Shown here piece after piece: positions 8,739-16,579 of a stretch of 64,000 nucleotides of DNA (within the stretch, counting starts at the first letter, position 1; each line of letters opens with the position of its first letter). The position numbers and the translations under genes are program-made. The stretch comes from Streptomyces niveus (GTDB taxonomy: Bacteria; Actinomycetota; Actinomycetes; Streptomycetales; Streptomycetaceae). The notes under the pieces were generated by a model. That model was not told the origin of the DNA and searched no databases. It saw only the letters and a list, made by a program, of their open reading frames with translations. The stretch lies in the NCBI RefSeq assembly GCF_002009175.1, contig NZ_CP018047.1:1240001-1304000 (forward strand), given 5' to 3'.

Positions 8739-10185
8739 CGGTCACCTTCCAGATCTTCCCGTTGGCCTTGGCGAGCACGTACAGCTCACCCGCGCGGTCG
8801 GTGCCGAACCGGAGGTCGACCCGCTCGTCCCCCGCCAGTTCCGCCATCGAGGTCGCCGCCCCCGCCGCGTCGATGACCTTGAACTGGTGCACCTCGGCGA
8901 GCGGCCCGCCCCGGCGCATGTCCGCCACCTCGGAGTAGAAGATCCGGCCGCCGACGCCCTCGCCGTAGACGTACTTGCCTCGCAACTCCGGTATCTCCGC
9001 GCCCCGGTAGACGAAGCCGCCGATCAGCGCGTTGCCGCTGTCGGCGCACGGGGTGGCCGGCGGTGGCACGTGGTCGAAGGCCGCGACGGGATAGGTGTAG
9101 CCGTACTGCTCGTCGTTCTCGGGGAGTTCGTAGACGCCACAGGTCGGGTTCCCCTCCTTGCGGTACTCGAAGGGCCCTTCGCGGTCGCTCCAGCCGAGGT
9201 TGTCACCGGCCCTGACGTCGTAGACCGACTCGACGCGGTGCTCCCCGATGTTCCCGACGAACATCTGTCCGCTGCCCGCGGAGTCCCAGCTGAAGCGGTG
9301 CGGGTCCCGGAAGCCGTACGCGTAGATCTCGCCCAGCACGTACTGCCGGTGTGTGAAGGGGTTGGACGGCGGGATGCCGTACTTGCCGCCGGAGCCGTTG
9401 TGGCCGCTCGGGTCGATGCGCAGGATCTTGCCCTGCGGTACGTACAGATCCTGCGGTACGGAACTGCGCCAGCCCGCTCCCCCGTCGCCGGCCGCGATGT
9501 AGAGCAGCCCGTAATCCTCGTCACCGGGGCGGGCGTTGGGGTTGAAGTTGATCTCCTGGATGTCGTGGATCGTGCTCTGGAAGCCGAGTCGCATCACCTC
9601 GCGGCGCGAGCCGTCGAAGGTCGCGGCGGCCGGGTCGTCGGCCGTCCACTCCGTGATCACGCTGTGGACGACGGTGACTCCGCCGGAGGGCAGGTCGGGA
9701 CGCTTCTTGAGCGCGTCCCTGGCCTCGGTGTGGACGGTGTAGAACTTGCCGTTGTCCGCGAACTCCGGATGGAACGCGACGAATCCGAAGCCGCTGCCGA
9801 GCCCCTGGTGGGACCAGAAGTCGGGGCCGAAGGCGGCGCCGACGTCCAGATACTCGGTGGGCGTGCCCGTCTCGTCCAGCAGATGCAGCTTGCCGTTGAG
9901 GTCGGGGACGTACAACCGGCCGGAGTCGTCAGGGACTTCACCGACGAAGTTGATCCGGGCCCAGCGCTTCAGCCGGTCGTCGGTCGGTGGCGGTGCCGGT
10001 TCGGACTTGGGGAGGGTCGAGAACTCGTCAAGAACCAGGCCAATTTCGGAGAGTGTCGGATCGGGCAGCGGATCGGCGATCGGCCCGTCCTCCCGCGCCA
10101 CGGCCGGTGGCACGAAAAGCGCCATCAGCAACACCCCCGCCGCTATGGCCAGTCGACTTCTGCCTGTTGTTCCGGGCATGGGCAT
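8728..10185 (-). CDS. Secreted PQQ-dependent sugar dehydrogenase (GSDH family)
   Basis: A 485-residue extracellular six-bladed beta-propeller of the soluble glucose/sorbosone dehydrogenase family, which oxidises aldoses with PQQ. A signal peptide (LAIAAGVLLMALFVPPAVA) precedes the propeller. Typical segments are LGFVAFHPEF-like FGFVAFHPEFADNGKFY, YIAAGDGGAG, GKILRIDPSG, GFRDPHRFSWD, and the last blade YVLAKANGKIWKV. I set the start at ATG 10185, after GAGGTGAGCGGG, since upstream codons have no signal-like character; 10179 is an alternative. No PQQ synthesis genes are in the window, so the cofactor source is unknown. Confidence 0.88.
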   Translation of the reverse strand: MPMPGTTGRSRLAIAAGVLLMALFVPPAVAREDGPIADPLPDPTLSEIGLVLDEFSTLPKSEPAPPPTDDRLKRWARINFVGEVPDDSGRLYVPDLNGKLHLLDETGTPTEYLDVGAAFGPDFWSHQGLGSGFGFVAFHPEFADNGKFYTVHTEARDALKKRPDLPSGGVTVVHSVITEWTADDPAAATFDGSRREVMRLGFQSTIHDIQEINFNPNARPGDEDYGLLYIAAGDGGAGWRSSVPQDLYVPQGKILRIDPSGHNGSGGKYGIPPSNPFTHRQYVLGEIYAYGFRDPHRFSWDSAGSGQMFVGNIGEHRVESVYDVRAGDNLGWSDREGPFEYRKEGNPTCGVYELPENDEQYGYTYPVAAFDHVPPPATPCADSGNALIGGFVYRGAEIPELRGKYVYGEGVGGRIFYSEVADMRRGGPLAEVHQFKVIDAAGAATSMAELAGDERVDLRFGTDRAGELYVLAKANGKIWKVTDAR

Positions 10186-10212
10186 CCCGCTCACCTCATC
10201 GGCTCGGACGGT

Positions 10213-10241
10213 GCGGTCCGGACAGTGTCTACCCGGACCGC
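10213..10241. other. Inverted repeat in the leader of the sugar dehydrogenase gene
   Basis: A perfect 9-bp inverted repeat (GCGGTCCGG and CCGGACCGC) with an 11-base loop. It lies between the LacI-like site and the start of the minus-strand dehydrogenase gene, so it would be in the 5' leader. It could stabilise the transcript or be a regulator site. Confidence 0.45.
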
Positions 10242-10244
10242 GCA

Positions 10245-10256
10245 GAAAGCGCTTCC
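10245..10256. promoter_or_regulatory. Possible LacI-family operator
   Basis: GAAAGCGCTTCC, a nearly perfect palindrome around AAGCGCTT, 60 bp upstream of the secreted sugar dehydrogenase start. LacI/GalR regulators of sugar genes in actinomycetes often bind sites with this GCGC core. No LacI gene is in the window. Confidence 0.45.
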
Positions 10257-10462
10257 TACGAAGCATCTGCGCCAAGTTACAAACGAGACAAGGGCACGGC
10301 AAGGGGCCGGGAGCGAGCAAAGTGGCGGGGGCATCGATTTCGGGCACAAGAGCCCCATGGGACGGTCAAGTCGGCGGGGGCGCGTGCGAAGTGGGCCCCG
10401 AATGGCGGTACTGTGCGCGCGCGCCGCCATCCCGGCAGGCGCAGTTCACGCGGAGGATTTCA

Positions 10463-11083
10463 GTGACTGTATTCAACAGATCGTGGCGACGCCCCGGGGC
10501 GCTCGTGACGGTCGCGGCGGCGGGTGCGCTCGGCGTCGGCCTCTTCGCCGGCCCGGCGGTGGCGCACACCCCGGCCTGGGCCGTGACCTGCTCGGAGGTG
10601 AGCGTCGATCTCGTCAACTACACCGCCGGCGCCGAGAACACGGTGACCCTGACCGTCGACGGCAAGGACCTGCTGCCCACCGAGAAGTTCGGTGGCGAGT
10701 TCCACAAGAAGATCGAACTGCCCGAGCACACGAAGGAACTGACCCTCCACCTCGTGGTGAAGGACGGTTCGGGCAACGACGGTTCGCTCGACGACACCAA
10801 GACCGCGCCGGTCTGCGAAGGCACCGAGCCCGAGCCCGAGCCGTCGACGACGCCTCCGGACGAGCCCACGCCGACGCCGCCTGCGGAGGAGCCGAAGCCG
10901 GAGCCGAGCAAGACGACTGCCGCCGCCGTGCCGTCGTCGCAGCCGAGCCCCGCCGGTGACGACCTCGCCGAGACGGGTTCCTCCAGCACCACCCCGCTGA
11001 TCGCGGGCGCCGCGGCCGTCATACTCGTCGCCGGTGCGGGCATCACGTGGGCCGCGCGCAAGCGCCGCACCGTGGGTAACTGA
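10463..11083 (+). CDS. Sortase-anchored surface protein (LAETG)
   Basis: A 206-residue secreted protein of a Streptomyces-type wall-anchored family. A signal peptide ends near AVAHT; residues 35-120 form a beta-rich domain with two Cys (TCSEV and VCEGT) that could form a disulfide; residues 120-165 are a Pro/Glu/Thr spacer. The C-terminus has the class E sortase motif LAETG, a hydrophobic segment (TPLIAGAAAVILVAGAGITWA) and a basic tail. GTG at 10463 is the start, eight bases after GGAGG. The gene is divergent from the secreted dehydrogenase and ends at a strong terminator hairpin. The role of the domain is unknown. Confidence 0.87.
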   Translation: MTVFNRSWRRPGALVTVAAAGALGVGLFAGPAVAHTPAWAVTCSEVSVDLVNYTAGAENTVTLTVDGKDLLPTEKFGGEFHKKIELPEHTKELTLHLVVKDGSGNDGSLDDTKTAPVCEGTEPEPEPSTTPPDEPTPTPPAEEPKPEPSKTTAAAVPSSQPSPAGDDLAETGSSSTTPLIAGAAAVILVAGAGITWAARKRRTVGN

Positions 11084-11154
11084 CCCACCGCGACCACCGC
11101 CGACGCCTGCCGACCGAAGGCCGAACCACCGCCGACGGACGCAGAACCGCCGTC

Positions 11155-11184
11155 GGCCGACGGGCACTTGAGTGCCCGTCGGCC
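11155..11184. terminator. Bidirectional terminator hairpin
   Basis: A perfect 14-bp palindrome (GGCCGACGGGCACT and its complement) around a two-base centre, between the convergent surface protein and ferritin genes. There is no T-run, as is usual in Streptomyces. Confidence 0.75.
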
Positions 11185-11218
11185 GGCGGCGGTGCCATTG
11201 CCGGCGGCGCGCTCATGG

Positions 11219-11764
11219 TCAGGACTTGGCGCTCGCGGGCAGTCGCTCCAGCAGCCCGCGCAGGTCGTCCGCGTGCTCCTCCTCCTGTGCGAGGAGATCC
11301 TCGAAGATCCGGCGTGTGGTGGGGTCGCCGTCCCCGAGCCACTGCGCGATCTCCGTGTACGCGGCGATGGCGACCCGCTCGGCTACCAGGTCCTCCTTGA
11401 TCATCTTGATCAGGTCGAGGCTCGCGTCGTACTCCGCGTGCGAGCGCTCGGTCAGCGTGTCCGGGTTGAAGTCGGGCTCACCACCGAGCTGTACGATCCG
11501 CTCGGCCAGCCTGTCGGCGTGCTGCTGCTCCTCGCCCGCGTGCTCCAGGAATTCCGCGGCGACCGGCTCCGCGTACAGCCCCGTCGCCGTGTAGTAATGC
11601 CTCTTGTAGCGCAGGGTGCAGACGATCTCGGTGGCCAGCGCCTCGTTCAGGACCTGGATGACGCGGCCGAGATCCGCCCCGTAGGCGTCCGTCACCGGGC
11701 CTTTCCCGATCTCCTTGCGCGCGCGTTCGCGAATCGTCCGGATGTCGGTGAGGAATTCGGCCAT
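11219..11764 (-). CDS. Ferritin-like diiron protein (bacterioferritin group)
   Basis: A 181-residue four-helix-bundle iron-binding protein. Helix A carries NEALATEIVCTLRYKRHYY, helix B EEQQHADRLAERI with the ExxH metal motif, helix C DLVAERVAIAAYTEI, and helix D LLAQEEEHADDL, so both diiron half-sites look intact. It would oxidise and store iron or protect against peroxide. It is 47 bp downstream of the DUF5133 gene on the same strand and is probably co-transcribed with it. Whether it binds haem like true Bfr is not clear: I see no obvious haem-ligand Met. Confidence 0.88.
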   Translation of the reverse strand: MAEFLTDIRTIRERARKEIGKGPVTDAYGADLGRVIQVLNEALATEIVCTLRYKRHYYTATGLYAEPVAAEFLEHAGEEQQHADRLAERIVQLGGEPDFNPDTLTERSHAEYDASLDLIKMIKEDLVAERVAIAAYTEIAQWLGDGDPTTRRIFEDLLAQEEEHADDLRGLLERLPASAKS

Positions 11765-11811
11765 GCCCGTTCACGCCCTTTCTTTCCGGCTGCTTCTGTT
11801 GTCGGCCGGCC

Positions 11812-12084
11812 TCAGAATTCGCCGGCCCCGGAGATTTCGGTCGCCCTGCGCGCCTGGGCCGCTCTGCGCGCCCGTACACCCCGATGGCCTCTGCCGAGAT
11901 ACGACTCCGCCGCACGGATCGCCTCGTGCGCGGTGCGGTGTCCCATCAGCACGCACAGGGTGTAGGCGGCGTCGTCCAGCCGTCGCCTGCGCACCGAGTT
12001 GTGCGGCTCCTGGAGGACCAGCTGCTCCCAGATCCGGTAGCGGCGCAGAAGCTGGGCGAGCCGGGCCTTGTCCGGCAGAAGCAT
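11812..12084 (-). CDS. DUF5133 protein
   Basis: A 90-residue actinobacterial protein of unknown function. It starts MLLPDKARLAQLLRRY and contains RRRLDDAAYTLCVLMGHRTA, the two conserved stretches of DUF5133, followed by an Arg-rich tail. The ATG at 12084 was chosen because the family begins at MLLPDK; the open frame extends 36 codons further without similarity. It is the first gene of a probable two-gene unit with the ferritin-like gene. Confidence 0.8.
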   Translation of the reverse strand: MLLPDKARLAQLLRRYRIWEQLVLQEPHNSVRRRRLDDAAYTLCVLMGHRTAHEAIRAAESYLGRGHRGVRARRAAQARRATEISGAGEF

Positions 12085-12220
12085 GCTCGTCTCCCGATTC
12101 CGAGGTCGGCCCGGCTGCCCGGACGGACGCCCGACAGACGTTGTCCGGCTCGTCCACATTGCGCCGATCGCGCGGGGTACGCAAACGGGCACTTAACGTA
12201 ACGAGTCCTGAAATAAACGC

Positions 12221-12754
12221 TCAGGCGTCGAAGACATCGATGAAGACCGAGTCGAACGCCTTCAGATCGTCGGGCCTGCGGCTGGTGACGAGCGTGTTCG
12301 GCCCGTCGGCGCAGATATGGACCTGCTCGTCCACCCAGGTACCGCCCGCGTTACGGATGTCCGTCCGCAGACTCGGCCAGGAGGTCAGGGTCCTGCCGCG
12401 CACCACGTCGGCCTCCACCAGCGTCCAGGGGGCGTGGCAGATCGCCGCCACCGGCTTGCCCGCGTCGAAGAACCCCTTCACGAAGGCGACCGCGCCCTTG
12501 TCCGTCCGCAGCGCGTCCGGGTTGGCCACGCCGCCGGGCAGGACGAGTCCGTCGAAGCCGTCGACCGTGCTGTCGGCCACCGTCGCGTCCACCGGGAAGG
12601 TGTCGGCCTTGTCCAGGTGGTTGAAGGCCTGCACCCGGCCCGGCCGGGTCGAGACGAGGACGGGCTCACCACCGGCGTCCACGACCGTCTGCCAGGGCTC
12701 GGTCAGCTCGACCTGCTCGATGCCCTCGGGGGCCGTCAGGAACGCGACGCGCAT
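12221..12754 (-). CDS. DJ-1/PfpI (type 1 glutamine amidotransferase-like) protein
   Basis: A 177-residue flavodoxin-like protein of the DJ-1/PfpI superfamily. The nucleophile elbow is AICHAPW with Cys followed by His, preceded by DGLVLPGGVANPD. Members act as glyoxalase III or deglycase-type stress enzymes or as proteases; no assignment is possible from sequence. It lies about 65 bp downstream of the transketolase on the same strand and may share its transcript. Confidence 0.9.
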   Translation of the reverse strand: MRVAFLTAPEGIEQVELTEPWQTVVDAGGEPVLVSTRPGRVQAFNHLDKADTFPVDATVADSTVDGFDGLVLPGGVANPDALRTDKGAVAFVKGFFDAGKPVAAICHAPWTLVEADVVRGRTLTSWPSLRTDIRNAGGTWVDEQVHICADGPNTLVTSRRPDDLKAFDSVFIDVFDA

Positions 12755-12818
12755 GGGGACCCACTCCTTCTGTGCTCTCGGATTCGGCGCTCTTCCGCGC
12801 TTCCGGGATCTCCGTCCG

Positions 12819-14663
12819 TCAGCGCACCACGGCGGTGCCGGTCAGCAGCTTCACGGCGGCGGCGATCGATTCGGCGTCGATGCCCGCGCCGCGCAACTGC
12901 TCGGCGGGGGTGGCGGAGCCCGGCATGTTCCGTACACCGAGCCGCACCAGCCGGGGCGAGGGCCTGCCGTCGGAGAAGACCTCCGCGACGGCGTCGCCGA
13001 GACCGCCCTGCGGGTGGTGGTCCTCCACCGTGATCAGACAGCCGGTGTCGGCCGCGGCGGCCTGGAGGGTGACCTCGTCGGCCGGTTTGATCGAGTACAT
13101 GTCGACGACCCGCACCGTGATGCCCTCGGCGGCCAGCAGGTCGGCCGCCTTGAGGCACTCGTGGACGGTGATCCCGGTGCCGACGAGCGTCATCCGGTCG
13201 TCGATGGAGTGGCGGAGCACCTTGCTGCCGCCGACCGGGAACTGCTCGTCGGGGCCGTAGAGGACCGGTGTCTTCCCGCGCAGCGTGCGCAGATAGCAGA
13301 CGCCCTCCAGTTCGGCCATCGCGGCGACGAGCCGGGTCGTCTGGTTGGCGTCGCACGGCTGCAGGACCGTACTGCCGTGCAGGGCACGGAACATGGCGAG
13401 GTCTTCGAGACCCATCTGGGAGGGCCCGTCCTGGCCGATGGAGACCCCGGCGTGCGAGCCGACGACGCTGATCGACGCCCGGCTGACCGTGGCCATCCGC
13501 AGGAAGTCGTGGGCGCGGGTAAGGAAGGCCGCGAAGGTGGAGGCGTACGGGATCTGTCCGCACGCCTGCATGCCTACGGCGGCGGCCACCAGCTGCTGCT
13601 CGGCGATGTAGAGCTCGAAGTAGCGCTCGGGATGCTCCTTCGAGAAGAACTCGGTACGGGTCGAGTCACCGACCTCGCCGTCGAGCGCCACGATGTCGCC
13701 GCGAGCGGAGCCGAGCGCGGTCAGGGCCTGGCCGTACGCGTCACGGGTGGCGATCTCGTCGCCCACGTCGAAGCGCGGCAGGTTCAGATGGCCGACCTCG
13801 GTACGGGGGTCGGTGGCCGCCGGGTCGGGCTTGCGCACCTCGACGCGCAGGTTCCTCCGGCCGCCCAGCTCCTCGATGGCGGCCGCCGCGTCGGGCAGGG
13901 GCTTGCCGTGCTTGCCCTCCTTGTCCTCGACGGAGGCGACCCCCCGGCCTTTCTTGGTGGCGGCGATGATCGCCGTCGGCTCCCCGACGGTCGAGCGGGC
14001 CTCGTTGCAGGCCGCGTCGATCGCGTCGATGTCATGGCCGTCGACCTCGATGGTGTGCCAGCCGAAGGCGTGCAGCCTGCGGGTGTACGCGCCGAGGTCG
14101 TGCTCGTGGCGGGTGGGGCCGCGCTGGCCGAGCCGGTTCACGTCGAGGATCATCGTGAGCGAGTCGAGATGCTGGTATCCGGCGTGCTCGGCGGCCTCCC
14201 AGATCGAGCCCTCGGCCATCTCGCTGTCACCGCAGAGCACCCAGACCCGGTACGGGACCTTGCCCAGCCGCTGCCCGGCGAGCGCCATGCCGACGCCGAT
14301 GGGCAGGCCCTGCCCGAGCGAGCCGGTCGCCACGTCCACCCAGGGGAGCCGGGGCGTGGGGTGGCCTTCGAGGCGGCTGCCCTGGCGGCGGTAGGTGCGG
14401 AACTCCGACTCGTCGACGGCACCGGCCGCGAGATACATGGAATACAGCAGGGGCGACGCGTGACCCTTGGAGAAGATCAGCCGGTCGTTCCCCGGGTGGT
14501 CGGGCCGGTCGAAGTCGTACGTGAGGTGATTGGCCAGCAGTACGGCGGCGAGGTCGGCCGCGGACATCGACGAGGTCGGATGGCCGGAACCCGCCATGTC
14601 GGCGACCCGGACCGAGTCCACCCTGAGCTGCTGCGCCAGTTCTGTCAGTAGTTCGCTACGCAT
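12819..14663 (-). CDS. tkt: Transketolase
   Basis: A 614-residue thiamine diphosphate enzyme that moves two-carbon units between sugar phosphates. The N-terminal domain has AGSGHPTSS, FSKGHASPLLY and the ThDP motif GDSEMAEGSIWEAAEHAGY; the pyrimidine domain has ELYIAEQQLVAAAVGMQA with the catalytic Glu, and SHAGVSIGQDGPSQM; a C-terminal domain follows. It is shorter than the E. coli type (about 660) and resembles the compact vertebrate-like form, so it may be a second, specialised transketolase. The ATG follows GAGGAG at a good distance. Confidence 0.93.
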   Translation of the reverse strand: MRSELLTELAQQLRVDSVRVADMAGSGHPTSSMSAADLAAVLLANHLTYDFDRPDHPGNDRLIFSKGHASPLLYSMYLAAGAVDESEFRTYRRQGSRLEGHPTPRLPWVDVATGSLGQGLPIGVGMALAGQRLGKVPYRVWVLCGDSEMAEGSIWEAAEHAGYQHLDSLTMILDVNRLGQRGPTRHEHDLGAYTRRLHAFGWHTIEVDGHDIDAIDAACNEARSTVGEPTAIIAATKKGRGVASVEDKEGKHGKPLPDAAAAIEELGGRRNLRVEVRKPDPAATDPRTEVGHLNLPRFDVGDEIATRDAYGQALTALGSARGDIVALDGEVGDSTRTEFFSKEHPERYFELYIAEQQLVAAAVGMQACGQIPYASTFAAFLTRAHDFLRMATVSRASISVVGSHAGVSIGQDGPSQMGLEDLAMFRALHGSTVLQPCDANQTTRLVAAMAELEGVCYLRTLRGKTPVLYGPDEQFPVGGSKVLRHSIDDRMTLVGTGITVHECLKAADLLAAEGITVRVVDMYSIKPADEVTLQAAAADTGCLITVEDHHPQGGLGDAVAEVFSDGRPSPRLVRLGVRNMPGSATPAEQLRGAGIDAESIAAAVKLLTGTAVVR

Positions 14664-14867
14664 GTCACTCCTCACCGGATACGACCGGGTGCGGCCGGAC
14701 GGGCGGACGGCGGATTTCCCGGCTGCCCTGGTGCCCGGGGACTGCGGCGGCAAACGGGAGTCACGCCTGGTTTCGCCCCTTGACAACCAGATTGCCCCAC
14801 CTGGGAGGAGCCCGCAGAACACCGGGTCCGGGGCGGGCACCGTCCCGGACCCGGCTACCGTCCACGT

Positions 14868-15695
14868 ATGACATCTCGCGCGTCGGGTACCGAGGTCGGT
14901 CCGCTCCTCAGGGGCTGGCGTGAACAGCGCCGGATCAGCCAGCTGGAGCTGGCCCTGCGCGCCGATTCGTCCGCACGTCACATCAGCTTCGTCGAGACGG
15001 GCAGGTCCCGGCCGAGCGAGGCGATGGTCCTGCGGCTCTCGGAGCATCTGGACGTACCGGTGCGGGAGCGCAACACCCTGCTGCTGGCGGCCGGTTACGC
15101 ACCGCGGTTCACCGAGACCGCGATGGACGACCCGTCGATGGCGGTGGTGCGGGAGGGGCTGGAGCGACTGCTGCGGGGGTACGAGCCGTATCCGGCCCTC
15201 GTCGTGGACGGAACGTACACGCTGGTGGCGGCCAATCGGGGCCTCGCCCTGCTCATGGAGGGCGTGCCCGAGCATCTGCTGGTGCCGCCGGTGAACGCGA
15301 TGCGGGCCATCCTGCATCCGGAGGGTGCCGCGCCGCGTATCCGCAATTTCCGGCAGTGGCGGCTGCATCTGCTGCACCAGATGGAGCGGCAGATCGCGCT
15401 GGCCCGCTCCGGGGAGCTGCGCGCGCTGTACGAGGAGGTCGCCGCGTATCCACCGCCCGAGGGAGTCGACGACGGGCCGGAGGGGGCCGAGGACGACGGG
15501 GACGCGGCGGCGTTCGCGCTGGGGACGTTCGCGCTGCCGCTGCGGATCGAGCACGGGGGGCAGGTGCTGACCTTCCTGTCGTCCATCTCGACGTTCAACA
15601 CACCGATGGACGTGACGGTCGCCGAGCTGGCGATCGAGACGTTCCTGCCGGCCGATCCCGCGACGGCGAAGTACCTGATGTCGGCGCTGGGCTGA
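14868..15695 (+). CDS. XRE-type regulator with MmyB-like ligand domain
   Basis: A 275-residue regulator. An N-terminal XRE helix-turn-helix (GWREQRRISQLELALRADSSARHISFVETGRS) at about residues 14-60 is followed by the PAS-like MmyB domain (ERNTLLLAAGYAPRF, then YPALVVDGTYTLVAANRG), a pairing common in actinomycetes and thought to sense lipids or other small ligands. It is divergent from the transketolase gene, its likely target. A TACCGT hexamer six bases before the ATG suggests a leaderless transcript. Confidence 0.9.
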   Translation: MTSRASGTEVGPLLRGWREQRRISQLELALRADSSARHISFVETGRSRPSEAMVLRLSEHLDVPVRERNTLLLAAGYAPRFTETAMDDPSMAVVREGLERLLRGYEPYPALVVDGTYTLVAANRGLALLMEGVPEHLLVPPVNAMRAILHPEGAAPRIRNFRQWRLHLLHQMERQIALARSGELRALYEEVAAYPPPEGVDDGPEGAEDDGDAAAFALGTFALPLRIEHGGQVLTFLSSISTFNTPMDVTVAELAIETFLPADPATAKYLMSALG

Positions 15696-15709
15696 CCACG
15701 CCGCGCCCG

Positions 15710-15746
15710 GCCCCCGGTACCGGAAGCAGATCCGGCGCCGGGGGGC
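15710..15746 (+). terminator. Imperfect terminator hairpin
   Basis: A 4-bp plus 7-bp GC stem interrupted by TA/CG, with an 8-base loop, starting 15 bases after the XRE gene stop. A likely terminator of that gene. Confidence 0.5.
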
Positions 15747-15805
15747 GGCCGATTCGCCTGCCGCGCTGCCAGGACGCGGGCGCGGGCGCGGGTGCGGGCC
15801 GCGCG

Positions 15806-15979
15806 CTAGGACCTGTCGTGGCCGTCCCGGTGGGGGCGCGGCTCGGTGGGCAGGTCACTGTCCGGAGTGATCGGGGGCGCTGCGGGGGTGGGCGCCGGGG
15901 TCTTGGTCTCGTGCTCGGCCGAGCGCGCCGCCTCGGCGCGCAGCAGGGCGTTGAGTACGGCGAAGGGGTCGATGGGCAT
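15806..15979 (-). CDS. Small hypothetical protein, 57 aa
   Basis: A 57-residue protein beginning MPIDPFAVLNALLRAEAARSA, an amphipathic helix, then a Pro/Thr/Asp-rich tail. I do not recognise a domain. The ATG is preceded by GAGGA at seven bases, which supports real translation. It lies 73 bp downstream of the other small gene on the same strand and may form a unit with it. Confidence 0.55.
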   Translation of the reverse strand: MPIDPFAVLNALLRAEAARSAEHETKTPAPTPAAPPITPDSDLPTEPRPHRDGHDRS

Positions 15980-16052
15980 GGCTGTGTCCTCGCGATGCGA
16001 TGGGGGTTGACCGGCTGGGTGGGTCGAACGGCACGCGGGCGTGCCGGACCTC

Positions 16053-16424
16053 TCAGCAGCGCAGCACCATGCGGCGGACGGGCGGCGCCGCGACCGGCCC
16101 GCTCCTCGGCGGGGCGGCGGCGGATCCTCCGTACGGAGGCCGCGAGGGCCGGCTGTCCCCACCGGCGCGTGGGCCCGCCGCCCGGCGCCCGGTCCTGGCC
16201 GGCGCGGTCTGCGCCGCCATCGCCGTGTCGTGGTGCCCCTCTCCCGCGGGCTCGGGCGGCGTCGAGGCGGCCGGCCGGGGTTCCGCGCCGCGTACGGCCG
16301 AGACGCACGGGTCGAGCGACATCCCAAGGAGGGCGAGCAGCACCAGCAGCAGTACGACGGCGCGGGCGGGGGGACGGCCCGCCGTGGCGGGCCGGGGGCT
16401 GCGCGGTTCCGGGGCGCTGTTCAC
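16053..16424 (-). CDS. Small exported or membrane protein, 123 aa
   Basis: A 123-residue protein with one N-terminal hydrophobic helix (AVVLLLVLLALLGMSL) followed by Cys, then a long Ala/Pro/Arg-rich stretch with GHHD and a C-terminal Arg/Cys end. It vaguely resembles DUF6153-type small membrane proteins of Streptomyces, but I cannot confirm this. The GTG start is supported by a perfect AGGAGG nine bases upstream. Function unknown. Confidence 0.55.
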   Translation of the reverse strand: MNSAPEPRSPRPATAGRPPARAVVLLLVLLALLGMSLDPCVSAVRGAEPRPAASTPPEPAGEGHHDTAMAAQTAPARTGRRAAGPRAGGDSRPSRPPYGGSAAAPPRSGPVAAPPVRRMVLRC

Positions 16425-16579
16425 TCGGCACGACCTCCTGATCGTGCATCCTGTGCCCGCGGACGCCGCCGTGCGCGCCGGAAGGGCGAGAACCGCTCTC
16501 CTGGCGGACGCGGGTTACGCCGACCCGGGCAGAGCCGCCCTCAAGCGCGGCAGCGGGTGCCGAAGCTTCCCAAGGAGGC

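Noticed and set aside
8284..10959. Long + strand open frame opposite the secreted sugar dehydrogenase
   Set aside because: Antisense shadow of two well-supported genes; no motif or start signal.
11715..14651. Very long open frame on the + strand opposite the PfpI and transketolase genes
   Set aside because: It is a GC-driven shadow: composition is Arg/Gly/Ala-rich without domain motifs, while the minus strand encodes clear enzymes.
14780..14785. TTGACA as a -35 box for the XRE gene
   Set aside because: No -10 hexamer lies at 16-19 bases; the better candidate is TACCGT next to the start.
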